A stretch of 64,000 nucleotides of DNA from Streptomyces griseicoloratus (GTDB lineage: Bacteria; Actinomycetota; Actinomycetes; Streptomycetales; Streptomycetaceae): assembly GCF_014534645.1 (NCBI RefSeq), contig NZ_JACVQF010000223.1, positions 62,001 through 126,000 on the forward strand, in the 5' to 3' direction. The notes below the pieces were generated by a model. The model had not been told where the DNA came from and did not search any database. It saw only the letters and a program-made list of their open reading frames with translations. Below are positions 37,825-46,691 of the stretch, one piece after another. Within the stretch, counting starts at the first letter, position 1. Each line of letters opens with the position of its first letter. The position numbers and the translations under genes are program-made.

Positions 37825-38057
37825 TCCGCCCTCGGGCCCGTTCCCTCTGCGGGTCCGTGCCCGGAGTCCGGGCACCGACGAGTTCGCCGACCCCCGCCGC
37901 ACCGGGGAAAACGAGCCACATCGTCACAGGGTGTGCTCCGGCGCGTTCGGACCGTGTTCGACCGTGTCGAATGCGTCACGGGACGGCGATCGGCCGGTTT
38001 CCGGCTCAGGTCGATGGGGCATCCACACCGTGGCGTGGGGCGAAGGAGGTCTCGGGG

Positions 38058-38609
38058 GTGGCGTTGGTGGTGGCACAGGAGGTGCCCACGTCGTCGAGCA
38101 TGGCCGTGCCCCATGGCCCTGCGGGCGTGGGGGAAGCAAGACACCGCATGCGTGATCAGTTGCGCAGGGGCGGCGTGGCGGAATCGGTCATCGACGACGC
38201 CGTACTGATCCTTTCGGAACTCTTGAGCAATGCGTGCAAGCACGGCCGGCCACTGGGCGACGCCCTGGCCGGGGACGGCGACGTCCGCGCCGCCTGGCGG
38301 GTGGACCCGGGAGGCCGGCTCGTCGTCGAGGTCACGGACGGCGGCGGCCCGACCCGCCCGGCCCCCGCGACCCCCTCGGTGACCGCGCACGGCGGGCGGG
38401 GCCTGAACATCATCACCGCGCTGGCCGACGACTGGGGCGTACGCGACGACGCGCGCGGCGAGGTCACGGTCTGGGTCGTCGTCCACGACGACGTGCACGA
38501 CCCGGACGCGGGGCACCGCCGCGACGACTTCGCCACGCGGGTCGCGGCGCCGTCGGTGTCCGAGATGCCCGGCCTGGATTTCGCCGACGCGTTCGACGAC
38601 CTGGGCTGA
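38058..38609 (+). CDS. Anti-sigma-type HATPase regulatory kinase (RsbW-like)
   Basis: A 183-residue protein. I chose GTG at 38058 because GAAGGAGG ends 8 bp upstream. GHKL ATPase boxes: SELLSNACKHGRPLG (N-box), VEVTDGGGPTRP (G1) and GGRGLNIITALADDWGV (G2). Proteins of this type in Streptomyces are stand-alone serine kinases or anti-sigma factors that act with STAS anti-anti-sigma proteins. No partner adjoins. The acidic C-terminal tail of about 45 residues is extra. Confidence 0.87.
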   Translation: MALVVAQEVPTSSSMAVPHGPAGVGEARHRMRDQLRRGGVAESVIDDAVLILSELLSNACKHGRPLGDALAGDGDVRAAWRVDPGGRLVVEVTDGGGPTRPAPATPSVTAHGGRGLNIITALADDWGVRDDARGEVTVWVVVHDDVHDPDAGHRRDDFATRVAAPSVSEMPGLDFADAFDDLG

Positions 38610-38652
38610 CCGGGCGCCTCTGGCGGCAGGGGACGACGCCACGGAGCGCCCG

Positions 38653-38661
38653 TTGTCCACA
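38653..38661 (+). promoter_or_regulatory. Perfect DnaA box TTGTCCACA
   Basis: The 9-mer matches the streptomycete DnaA-box consensus exactly. It lies 75 bp upstream of the DUF5926 gene. A single box may be chance or part of the titration system formed with clusters at 53127 and 62682. Confidence 0.4.
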
Positions 38662-38736
38662 GGGTCCCGTCGGCCAAGGTGTGAACGGCTAGGCTCGCGC
38701 CCGTACGAGAAGAGCCGTAACCGGGAGACACCCAAG

Positions 38737-39726
38737 ATGGCCAAGAAGCGACCCCAGACGAAGGCCAAGCGCCCTCAGCTCAGCGACGGAACCCGCGGTG
38801 CGGGCGCCGATGGGGAGATTCCGGTTGTCGGCGCCCGCGAACCCTGCCCCTGCGGCAGCGGTCGCCGCTACAAGGCCTGCCACGGCCGGGCCGCCGCCCA
38901 TGCCGCGACCGAGCTGGTGCACCGGCCGTTCGAGGGGCTGCCCGGCGAGTGCGACTGGGTCGCGCTGCGCGAGCTCGTGCCGGCGGCCACGGCCGAGCTG
39001 ACGCTGAAGGACGGCCTCCCCGAGGGCGTCCCCTCGGTCACTCTGGCCACGGTGCTGCCGATGGCCTGGCCGGCCCTGCGCCGCGACGACGGCTCGGTGC
39101 TCCTCGGACTGCAGAACGACACCGCGTCGGGCGACATCAGCCGCGACCTCGCCGACACCCTCCAGCGGGCCCTGACCGCCCAGCCGGGCACGCCGGTGCA
39201 GGGCCGCCGCGCACCGGCCGGCGGACCGCGGCTGCAGGACCTGCTCGCCCCCGAGGGGCCGTTCGAGCCGCAGGTGCACGCGGGCTTCGAGTTCTGGGTC
39301 CCGGACCCGGACAACGCCACGCCGGAGGTGACCGCTTCCCTGGAGCGGGCCAACGCCGCGGCGATCCCGACCGTCCGGCTCCAGGGCGTCGACGCCGCCT
39401 ACTGGTGCGAGACGCCGGAGAAGAACCACCTGCGCTGGGTCATGCCCCACGAGGAGGAGCGGCTTCTGGACGCTCTCGCCCGGCTGCACGCGGCGGGCCG
39501 GTCGAATCTCGGCGAGGGCACCCGTCTCGTCGGCTCCTTCCGCGCTCACGGCCTGACCGTCCCGGTCTGGGACCTGCCGAGCGGGGTCACCGCCCAGGAC
39601 GTGGAGAAGCCGGCCGCCGAGTTCGCCGAGCGCCTCGCCGAGGCCCTGGCCTCGGACACGCCGCTCACCGCCGACGAGCGCCGGGCACGCGGCGGGCTGA
39701 CCAACCGGCAGGTCACGCTCAGCTGA
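38737..39726 (+). CDS. DUF5926 protein with N-terminal SEC-C zinc motif
   Basis: The product has 329 residues. A basic start (MAKKRPQTKAKRPQL) is followed by CPCGSGRRYKACHG, the SEC-C zinc knuckle found at the C-terminus of SecA. The rest (about 60-329) matches the actinobacterial DUF5926 family as I recall it, with no catalytic residues known. The SEC-C knuckle suggests ribosome, SecB-like or nucleic-acid contact (inference). A probable small RNA lies downstream. Confidence 0.85.
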   Translation: MAKKRPQTKAKRPQLSDGTRGAGADGEIPVVGAREPCPCGSGRRYKACHGRAAAHAATELVHRPFEGLPGECDWVALRELVPAATAELTLKDGLPEGVPSVTLATVLPMAWPALRRDDGSVLLGLQNDTASGDISRDLADTLQRALTAQPGTPVQGRRAPAGGPRLQDLLAPEGPFEPQVHAGFEFWVPDPDNATPEVTASLERANAAAIPTVRLQGVDAAYWCETPEKNHLRWVMPHEEERLLDALARLHAAGRSNLGEGTRLVGSFRAHGLTVPVWDLPSGVTAQDVEKPAAEFAERLAEALASDTPLTADERRARGGLTNRQVTLS

Positions 39727-39843
39727 GGCACGGCCGCGGGCCCCGGCCCGGCCGACAGGCGGTCGGCCGGGCCACCGGACAGGGGCGGGTGACTCCGGTC
39801 ACAACTCCCGGCCGAAACAGGCAAGTCGATGACCGGAAAACAG

Positions 39844-39871
39844 GAGATCGAATTTGCTAACCGCCGATCTC
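39844..39871 (+). promoter_or_regulatory. GAGATCG/CGATCTC inverted repeat at small-RNA promoter
   Basis: A 7-bp inverted repeat (39844-39850 and 39865-39871) spans a candidate -35 (TTGCTA, 39854-39859). A -10-like TACCGT (39876-39881) follows at 16-bp spacing. It could regulate the RNA described at 39888. Confidence 0.35.
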
Positions 39872-39887
39872 TTGTTACCGTTCGAGT

Positions 39888-39934
39888 AGCCCGGTTGCTG
39901 GTGCATCCCCCGTCGCCAGCAACCGGGTCTTTCC
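39888..39934 (+). ncRNA. Probable small RNA ending in strong terminator
   Basis: After the promoter-like TTGCTA-16-TACCGT, the sequence folds as a 12-bp perfect stem (39890-39901 with 39916-39927), loop of 14 nt, followed by TCTTTCC. The gap after the DUF5926 gene is otherwise gene-free. I recall a small RNA named scr3974 reported downstream of the corresponding S. coelicolor gene; strand and 5' end here are inferred, and the hairpin could instead simply terminate the DUF5926 message. Confidence 0.4.
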
Positions 39935-39968
39935 ATGCGCCCGGCCGCTCACGGAACGCAGCCGTCCG

Positions 39969-40649
39969 TCAACTGCCCGTCTCCCTGGGCGAGTTGCTCC
40001 CCGCGCGCAGCAGCGGCGGCCCGTCGCCGGCCCGGCTCGCGAACTCCGCCACGGCGCCGTACGCCGCCGGTCCGCCCCGTGTGCGTCCCCGGGGGGTCTC
40101 GCAGGTTCCCGGCTCGGCCTCGGCGCCGACCGCGCAGCGCGTCCGCACGGTGCGGCCGCCGGGCCCCATGAGGCTCAGGACGGATTCCAGCGGTTCGCCG
40201 GTCGTGTTGCGGTAGTAGGTCCGCGCCCAGGTCTGGGCGCCCTGGGTCACCACGCAGGTCTGCGCTTCGATGCCGCCGGGCGAGGTGAGCGCGGGTCCGC
40301 AGCGCACGGCGGTGGCCGTGCCGGGTTGCAGCGGGGAGCGGACGGGGCCGGCGCGGAGCGGTGTGGCCGCGATCCGGCCTGCGGGCTCGCCGTCGATGCC
40401 GCCGGGCGCCGGGCCGGCCCCGTGGCCGTCCGCCTCCCCGGTGGCACGGCCGGCGTCCTGTGGCTGGAGGCGGACGGCCGGCCGGGCCTCGTTCTCCCCG
40501 CCGCCCGGAGGGCCCGCCGATGCCACCGCGAACGGCAGTACGACCGCGCACGCCACGATGCCCGCGAGGGCGAACAGCCGGAGCCTTCGGGGATCCGGTC
40601 CACCGCGGCGCGGCCGCGCGGCGCGGCGCTTCCCAGCATGAAGCGGCAT
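39969..40649 (-). CDS. Membrane-anchored/secreted hypothetical protein
   Basis: The product has 226 residues from an ATG at 40649 (MPLHAGKRRAARPRRGG). A basic N-terminus precedes one hydrophobic segment (LFALAGIVACAVVLPFAVASA), then a Gly/Pro-rich linker and a domain of about 110 residues containing four cysteines (VRCGPALTSPGGIEAQTCVVTQGAQTWARTYYRNTTG). I recognise no family. The domain probably lies outside the membrane with disulfides. The ribosome site is weak. Confidence 0.65.
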   Translation of the reverse strand: MPLHAGKRRAARPRRGGPDPRRLRLFALAGIVACAVVLPFAVASAGPPGGGENEARPAVRLQPQDAGRATGEADGHGAGPAPGGIDGEPAGRIAATPLRAGPVRSPLQPGTATAVRCGPALTSPGGIEAQTCVVTQGAQTWARTYYRNTTGEPLESVLSLMGPGGRTVRTRCAVGAEAEPGTCETPRGRTRGGPAAYGAVAEFASRAGDGPPLLRAGSNSPRETGS

Positions 40650-40705
40650 GGAGCGGACGATAACGAGCGCGGGCGGGAGCGGACTTGCCCGCGCGCCCGA
40701 CACCC

Positions 40706-41371
40706 CTACAACTCGGGTGCGCTCACACCCGTACGAGTGAGGGCGTCGACCACCGCGTCCACGACGGCCTCGACGTCGGGCACCCAGGGCGAGGCGGAGC
40801 CGGGCAGCGGCGCCCGCTCCCAGCGGACGGCGCCCCGGCCGGTCGCGGACGGGGGCAGCGCGAGATAGCCGCCCTCACCGTGGAAGCGCAGGGAGCCGGG
40901 GACGAAGTCCTTGGCGTAGAGCAGTTCGCCCAGCTGCTCCATGGTGTAGGGCCGCACGAGGATCGACCAGCGGGTGGGCGCGGCGACGACCGGGCCGAGC
41001 CGCAGACCGGCCCGGTCCAGCGCGGCGAGGGCGCGGGCGGCCGGCAGGGCGGGCAGGGAGACGGCGCACGGGGCGTTGCCGCCGGTGGCCAGGATGATCG
41101 GCGCGGCGGGCCGGTTGGTCCACCACCAGCGCACCATGCGCGCGTCGGTGGTGGCCGCGAGCAGGCCGGGATCGAAGGGATGCGCGCCGGGCACCGTGCA
41201 CTCGGGGTCGGGGCAGCCGCAGCGCGAGCGGGCCCGCGGGTCGGCCGCCACTCCCGGGAGTACGGGCCACTGCCACTGCGTCGCGTAGGTCAGGGCCGTG
41301 CCGATCAGGTCAGGCCTCCGGTCGCTGCGCCGGGACAAGAGCCTGCGTCGCCTTCCGAGGATCTCGCGCAT
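40706..41371 (-). CDS. Degenerate primase-polymerase-like protein
   Basis: The protein has 221 residues. WQWPVLPGVAADPRARSRCGCPDPECTVPGAHP and GEGGYLALPPSATGRGAVRW follow the outline of the bifunctional DNA primase/polymerase N-terminal domain. However, the metal-binding VDLD pair seen in the other two copies in this window is replaced by CAVSLPAL, and the GGxH motif by TRWSILVRP. It is therefore probably not a polymerase and may have a regulatory or structural role. It is conserved next to this locus in streptomycetes as far as I recall. Confidence 0.75.
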   Translation of the reverse strand: MREILGRRRRLLSRRSDRRPDLIGTALTYATQWQWPVLPGVAADPRARSRCGCPDPECTVPGAHPFDPGLLAATTDARMVRWWWTNRPAAPIILATGGNAPCAVSLPALPAARALAALDRAGLRLGPVVAAPTRWSILVRPYTMEQLGELLYAKDFVPGSLRFHGEGGYLALPPSATGRGAVRWERAPLPGSASPWVPDVEAVVDAVVDALTRTGVSAPEL

Positions 41372-41848
41372 GAGCGCTCGTTCCTTTCCGTTGCACGCCT
41401 GGCAACACCGTGGTCACATCACACCATGTGTCGATCACTTCGCTGTGCGTAGCTGTTGGCGCATCACATCCCTGCCGAAAGGCAAGGGGAACCCCTATGG
41501 GTCGAGCATTGACTGCGTCCGCGGCCGCCGCGTCCATACTGCGTCCACCAAAAGCATGGGCGTGGCGCGGGGGTGGCGAAGTCTGGCGTTTTGCCGTCCC
41601 GCGTATTTCTCTCCGCCTCCGCCACGGGAGGATGGGGCACGGTCGTCGGTGGATAGGACGCCCGGGTCCGCCACCAGGTTCCGGATGGCTCCCAACCACC
41701 CCTGGCCTTCACCGAGTACGTACCCATCACGACCGCTGTGACGCTCCGTGGAGCACCCCCAGAAGACCGCAACAAGACGTCCTCTGGGGCAGTTTCAAGC
41801 CAACTTCGCTTTTCCGCAAGGGGTTGAGAAGGAGACCACTTCAGCCTC
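41372..41848. other. 477-bp divergent intergenic region
   Basis: It holds the promoters of the prim-pol-like gene (left) and the PP2C-like gene (right). TTGACT (41509-41514) with TCCATA (41533-41538) at 18-bp spacing is a possible rightward promoter. GCGTCC occurs three times between 41515 and 41546. Open frames here have poor codon bias and I reject them as genes. Confidence 0.4.
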
Positions 41849-43390
41849 ATGGACACCAGGAATCCCAGCAGGACAATGCTGGACATCTCCTCACGAGTGC
41901 GTGTACATGTGGAGACACTGCTAGCGGCGCAGAATGACATGGGGGTTTGCGATGCTTTTGAGCAGTACGCACCGGTCGGAAGGCCGGACGCCATGAACGC
42001 CCCTCACCCTGCGAAAGTGGCCGGAATCGATTCAACGGTTCCGTCCCCCGCACACACTGTCGCGTCCGCCGCTTCGGCCGCCTCCCCGGCCGATCCGCAC
42101 ACCGCCCCGGGCGCCCTGCTCCAGGACCGGCTCGCCGGATGGGTCTCGGACCTGACGACACTGCACGAGCTGACCGAGCGCCTGGCCCGCACGAACACCC
42201 TCGCCGAAGCGCTCCAGGAACTCCTGCGCGCCGGAGCCGCCCTGGTGGGCGCCCGGCGCGGACTCGTCGTACTGGAACCGACCGACGGCCTCGGCCCGCA
42301 CACCACGGTCGGACTGGGACTGGCCCGCGCCGATCTCGGCCACATCGAGACCGTGCCGCGCAGCTCGCTGTCGTACGGGCGGCTCCTCGACGCGCCGGCC
42401 GGACCGCCGGGCGGCGAACTCGGCATCGCCGAGCCCGACCTGTTCGCCGTCAAGGGGCTCGATCCGCGCCACCGCGAGGTCGCCGCCCGCATCGGATACG
42501 CCGCCAGTTACGCGCTTCCCCTGTCCACCAGGACCGCGGGCCGCCTGGGTGCCGCCGTATGGCTGTACGACGAGCCCGCCGAGCCGGACGAGCGCCGCCG
42601 GCACCTCGTCGGGCTGTACGCCCGGTACGCCACCGAGCACCTGTCCCGGCTGCTGGAGGTCGAGCGCACGCGCGCGTGCATGGCGACGATGACCGAGGAG
42701 CTGCTGCCCTCCCGGCTGCCGCGGATCCCCGGGGTCCAGCTCGCGGCCCGGCGCCGCGCCGGACCGCGCGGCGGCGGCGACTGGTACGACGCGCTGGCGC
42801 TGCCGGACGCGGCCCTCGGTCTCGCCGTCGGATCCGTCACCGGCTCCGGGCCCAGCGCGGTCGCCGCCACCGGGCGGCTGCGCGCGTCCCTCAGGGCGTA
42901 CGCCGTGATGGAGGGCGAGGACCCGGTCGCGGTCCTGTCCGACCTGGAACTGCTGCTCAGGCTCACCGAGCCCGCCCGTTCGGCCACCGCTCTGTTCGGC
43001 TACTGCGAGCCCGTGCTGCGCCGCATCACCCTGGCCGGGGCCGGGCACAGTCCGCCGCTGCTGACCGGCGAGCGACGCACGGAGTTCGTGGAGACCTCCG
43101 TCTCCGCGCCGCTCGGCATGCTCGCCTGCTGGGAGGCGCCCAGCGTGGAGATCCAGGCCGAACCCGGAGAGACGGTTCTGCTGTACACCGACGGGCTGCT
43201 GCACCGCACCGGGGACTCGTCCGACCTCGCCTTCGCCCGGCTGCACGCGGCGGCGGCCGGCCTGCCGCGGGCGGCCCGCCACGACCCGGAGACCGTCGCC
43301 GAGCACGTGCTGCGCACGCTGCTGCCGGACGGGCTGGACGACGCGGACTGCGAGGACGACGTCATCCTCCTGGCGGTCCGGTTCGAATAG
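41849..43390 (+). CDS. GAF-PP2C (SpoIIE-like) phosphatase, probable pseudo-enzyme
   Basis: The product has 513 residues. A GAF domain lies at about 100-275 (LTTLHELTERLARTNTLAEALQELLRAGAALVGARRGLVVL). The PP2C_SIG domain at about 295-510 has GGGDWYDALALPD, LLYTDGLLHR and a terminal DDVILLAVRF. The usual metal-binding GDVxGHG appears as VGSVTGSG: Ser replaces both the Asp and the His. Active relatives dephosphorylate anti-anti-sigma factors. This copy lacks one key ligand and may act as a sensor or decoy. The anti-sigma ATPase genes at 38058 and 45030 are plausible pathway partners. Confidence 0.85.
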   Translation: MDTRNPSRTMLDISSRVRVHVETLLAAQNDMGVCDAFEQYAPVGRPDAMNAPHPAKVAGIDSTVPSPAHTVASAASAASPADPHTAPGALLQDRLAGWVSDLTTLHELTERLARTNTLAEALQELLRAGAALVGARRGLVVLEPTDGLGPHTTVGLGLARADLGHIETVPRSSLSYGRLLDAPAGPPGGELGIAEPDLFAVKGLDPRHREVAARIGYAASYALPLSTRTAGRLGAAVWLYDEPAEPDERRRHLVGLYARYATEHLSRLLEVERTRACMATMTEELLPSRLPRIPGVQLAARRRAGPRGGGDWYDALALPDAALGLAVGSVTGSGPSAVAATGRLRASLRAYAVMEGEDPVAVLSDLELLLRLTEPARSATALFGYCEPVLRRITLAGAGHSPPLLTGERRTEFVETSVSAPLGMLACWEAPSVEIQAEPGETVLLYTDGLLHRTGDSSDLAFARLHAAAAGLPRAARHDPETVAEHVLRTLLPDGLDDADCEDDVILLAVRFE

Positions 43391-43490
43391 CGGACGGCGT
43401 CGTCCGCTGTAACAGGCCCTTCGCCCCTGGGCCCCCTTCCGTACGACCGTACGATGGGGGAGGTCCAGTGCCGTATCAAGGAGGATGACC

Positions 43491-44951
43491 GTGGCGGAGG
43501 AGCTCACCCCGGAGACCCCGGAGACCGAGTCCGAAGAGCCGATCAAGCAGCGCAAGAACGGCCTGTACCCGGGCGTGTCCGACGAGCTGGCCGAGAACAT
43601 GAAGTCCGGCTGGGCCGACACCGAACTGCACGACCTGCAGCCGATCGCCCAGGCCGCCGAGACCGCCGCCCGCCGTGCCGCGCTCTCCGCCCGCTTCCCG
43701 GGCGAGCGCCTGGTGATCCCCGCCGGCAACCTCAAGACCCGGTCGAACGACACGGAGTACTCCTTCCGCGCCTCGGTCGAGTACGCGTACCTCACCGGCA
43801 ACCAGACCGAGGACGGCGTCCTGGTCCTGGAGCCCGAGGGCGAGGGCCACACCGCCACGATCTACCTCCTGCCGCGTTCCAACCGCGAGAACGGCGAGTT
43901 CTGGCTGGACGGCCAGGGCGAGCTGTGGGTCGGCCGCCGCCACTCCCTCACCGAGGCGGAGAAGCTGTACGGCATCCCCGCCTCCGACGTGCGCGAGCTG
44001 CCCGGCAAGCTCCGCGAGGCCACCGGCCCGGTGCGCGTCGTGCGCGGCCACGACGCCGGCATCGAGGCGGCGCTGACCGACAAGGTCACCGCCGAGCGCG
44101 ACGAGGAGCTGCGCGTCTTCCTCTCCGAAGCCCGCCTGGTCAAGGACGAGTTCGAGATCGGCGAACTGCAGAAGGCCGTCGACTCCACCGTGCGCGGCTT
44201 CGAGGACGTCGTGAAGGTCCTCGACAAGGCCGAGGCGACCAGCGAGCGCTACATCGAGGGAACGTTCTTCCTCCGCGCGCGCGTGGAGGGCAACGACGTC
44301 GGCTACGGCACCATCGCCGCCGCCGGCCCGCACGCCTGCACGCTGCACTGGGTGCGCAACGACGGCCCGGTCCGCTCCGGGGACCTGCTGCTGCTGGACG
44401 CGGGCGTGGAGACGCACACGTACTACACCGCGGACGTCACGCGCACGCTGCCGGTCAACGGCCGCTACAGCGAGATCCAGAAGAAGATCTACGACGCCGT
44501 CTACGAGGCCCAGGAGGCCGGTATCGCGGCCGTGAAGCCGGGCGCCAAGTACCGCGACTTCCACGACGCCGCGCAGCGCGTGCTCGCCGAGAAGCTCGTC
44601 GAGTGGGGACTGCTCGAGGGCCCGGTCGAGCGGGTGCTGGAGCTGGGCCTGCAGCGCCGCTGGACGCTGCACGGCACCGGTCACATGCTCGGCATGGACG
44701 TCCACGACTGCGCCGCCGCGCGCGTGGAGACCTACGTCGACGGCACGCTGGAGCCCGGCATGGTCCTCACCGTCGAGCCCGGCCTGTACTTCCAGGCGGA
44801 CGACCTCACCGTGCCCGAGGAGTACCGGGGCATCGGCGTCCGCATCGAGGACGACATCCTGGTCACCGAGGACGGCAACCGGAACCTGTCGGACGGGCTG
44901 CCGCGCCGGTCCGACGAGGTCGAGACGTGGATGGCCGGCCTGAAGGGCTGA
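43491..44951 (+). CDS. Xaa-Pro aminopeptidase (M24B, PepP type)
   Basis: The enzyme has 486 residues; GTG at 43491 lies 6 bp after AAGGAGG, while the ATG at 43485 touches the ribosome site and is less likely. An N-terminal AMP_N domain (about 40-190) is followed by a pita-bread domain with all dinuclear metal ligands: Asp pair in LLDAGVETHTYYTADVTRTLP, His in HGTGHMLGMDVHD, Glu in LTVEPGLYF and Glu in RIEDDILVT. It removes N-terminal residues before proline, in the cytoplasm. Confidence 0.95.
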   Translation: MAEELTPETPETESEEPIKQRKNGLYPGVSDELAENMKSGWADTELHDLQPIAQAAETAARRAALSARFPGERLVIPAGNLKTRSNDTEYSFRASVEYAYLTGNQTEDGVLVLEPEGEGHTATIYLLPRSNRENGEFWLDGQGELWVGRRHSLTEAEKLYGIPASDVRELPGKLREATGPVRVVRGHDAGIEAALTDKVTAERDEELRVFLSEARLVKDEFEIGELQKAVDSTVRGFEDVVKVLDKAEATSERYIEGTFFLRARVEGNDVGYGTIAAAGPHACTLHWVRNDGPVRSGDLLLLDAGVETHTYYTADVTRTLPVNGRYSEIQKKIYDAVYEAQEAGIAAVKPGAKYRDFHDAAQRVLAEKLVEWGLLEGPVERVLELGLQRRWTLHGTGHMLGMDVHDCAAARVETYVDGTLEPGMVLTVEPGLYFQADDLTVPEEYRGIGVRIEDDILVTEDGNRNLSDGLPRRSDEVETWMAGLKG

Positions 44952-45029
44952 CACCGGCACCCGGGTGGCGGCCGGGCCCCGCACGGGCACCCCGGCCGCC
45001 GGCCCCGCCGAGGGCGTCCCGCTCGTGGA

Positions 45030-45494
45030 CTACACGGCCACCAGTGGGGCGTCCTTCCTCCACTTGAGGATCTTGTCGAAGCTCACCACGGCCCCGGCCC
45101 GCCCCGGTGTGCTGCCGATGTGGACGTGGTCGGCGAGTTCCCGGATGAGGCACAGGCCGCGGCCGTGCTCGGCGTCGGCCGGCACGGAGCGCACCGCCCC
45201 GCCCGTACGGCCCAGGGCGGCGACGGGGAACCCGGGGCCCTCGTCGGCGACCTCGATGCGGCACCGCTCGCCGTCGAGGTAGGCCGTGACCCGATACGCC
45301 TCCGAGCAAGTGCCGGGCCCGCCGTCCCCGCCGTGCTCGACGGCGTTCGCGCAGGCCTCGCTGAGGGCGACGGACAGGTCGTAGGAGATGTCGGGGTCGA
45401 CGCCCGCGGTCTCCATCGTGCCGAGCAGCAGACGCCGGGCCAGGGGCACGCTCGCAGCCTCGCGCCGCAGATGGAGTGACCACCAGATGCTCAT
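45030..45494 (-). CDS. Anti-sigma-type HATPase regulatory kinase
   Basis: A compact 154-residue GHKL protein. LSEACANAVEHGGDGGP is the N-box, VADEGPGFPVAALG is G1, and EHGRGLCLIRELADHV is G2. This matches the RsbW/SpoIIAB-like HATPase_c_2 family very common in Streptomyces. It probably binds a sigma factor or STAS protein. It is convergent with the aminopeptidase gene, with 78 bp between. Confidence 0.9.
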   Translation of the reverse strand: MSIWWSLHLRREAASVPLARRLLLGTMETAGVDPDISYDLSVALSEACANAVEHGGDGGPGTCSEAYRVTAYLDGERCRIEVADEGPGFPVAALGRTGGAVRSVPADAEHGRGLCLIRELADHVHIGSTPGRAGAVVSFDKILKWRKDAPLVAV

Positions 45495-45716
45495 GCTCCA
45501 GCCTCCCGGCCGCGGCTCGACATACCGTTACGTATTGCCCCCCGTGTCCGGGCGTAAGCACGGAGTCGGCGTGACAACGCCCATACAGCCGACGCGCTCA
45601 CGGCTCCGAACGGTGTATGTGGGGCGGCTCGTACCAGAGGGACACCTTCCGGTCCTACGGCATCTTGCGGACCTGCCGTACTGCGAAGGCGGCACCAGTG
45701 GGATGATGAGCCCGCC

Positions 45717-46568
45717 ATGACTGCCCCCCACCCGCGCACGGCGCGCTCCGGAGCCGACCTCCGGATACTGCGGGCCGCGGTGTTCGCCGCGGTCTGCGTC
45801 GTGCTGGCCGCGGCGGGGCACAGTCTGGCCTCCTGCGCCGCCGTTCCCCTGTGGTCGCTGGGCGTGGGATTCCTCGGGGCGGTCCTGATCGCCGTGCCGC
45901 TCACCGGGCGCGTACGCTCGCTGCCCTGCATCGCGGCCCTGCTGACGGCCGGACAGACCGCGCTGCACACGCTCTTCGGACTGGGCCAGCACGGTGCCGC
46001 GGCGCCCGCTGCCGCCGGCCCGGCCGCCGCGGGCGGCACCGGCTCCCTGTCCGACGCCTCGCTGGTCCAGCAGGCCGCACGGCTGGTGTGCGGGACCACC
46101 GCGGCCGCGATCAGTCCGGCCCAGGCCCAGCGGATCCTCACCGACGCACGGCTCGTCACGGACGCCGGCGCCGCCACCGGGGCGGCGCACCACCCGGCGG
46201 ACGCCCTGTCCACCACCGCCGGCTCCTCGGCCTCGCTGCTGCCCTCCCTGCCGATGCTGCTCGGCCACGTCCTCGCGGCCCTCGCCGCCGGCTGGCTGCT
46301 GCGCCGCGGCGACCTGGCGCTGGCGCGACTCGTCGAACTGTCGGCGCACTCGGTCCAGTCGGTGACCGAGGCGACCCTCGTACGCGCCCTGCGCGCAGCG
46401 TTCGCACTGGTCCGCGCCCTGCGGGCGGGACTCCCGGGCGCACCCGGGACGGGTCCGCGCCTGCCGCGCACCACGTTCCTGGTGCCGCCACGGCTGCGTA
46501 CCACCGCACTCCAGCACACGGTGATCAGGCGCGGCCCGCCGGCCGCGGCGTTCGACCTCGCCGCCTGA
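45717..46568 (+). CDS. Integral membrane protein upstream of copper operon
   Basis: This 283-residue protein has about four membrane helices (RAAVFAAVCVVLAAAG, PLWSLGVGFLGAVLIAV, CIAALLTAGQTALHTLF, LPMLLGHVLAALAAGWLL), with a His-containing loop between helices 3 and 4 (GAAHHPAD). There is no recognised motif beyond topology. It lies 123 bp before the YcnI-like gene in the same direction, so a role in copper or heme-related assembly is plausible but unproven. Confidence 0.75.
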   Translation: MTAPHPRTARSGADLRILRAAVFAAVCVVLAAAGHSLASCAAVPLWSLGVGFLGAVLIAVPLTGRVRSLPCIAALLTAGQTALHTLFGLGQHGAAAPAAAGPAAAGGTGSLSDASLVQQAARLVCGTTAAAISPAQAQRILTDARLVTDAGAATGAAHHPADALSTTAGSSASLLPSLPMLLGHVLAALAAGWLLRRGDLALARLVELSAHSVQSVTEATLVRALRAAFALVRALRAGLPGAPGTGPRLPRTTFLVPPRLRTTALQHTVIRRGPPAAAFDLAA

Positions 46569-46691
46569 CACGACGCGACCACCCGCGCTCCCGCTTCGTC
46601 CGGAGTCCGCCAAGGGGCCGCCGCCGTGCGGGCACGCGCGCCCCCGCGCATCCCATCACCGGAACTCACTCGAAGCGGAGTGCTCCTGCCC

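Noticed and set aside
41410-41937. Open frame in the spacer before the PP2C-like gene
   Set aside because: Composition is irregular, no ribosome site precedes it and it overlaps the true PP2C start in another frame.
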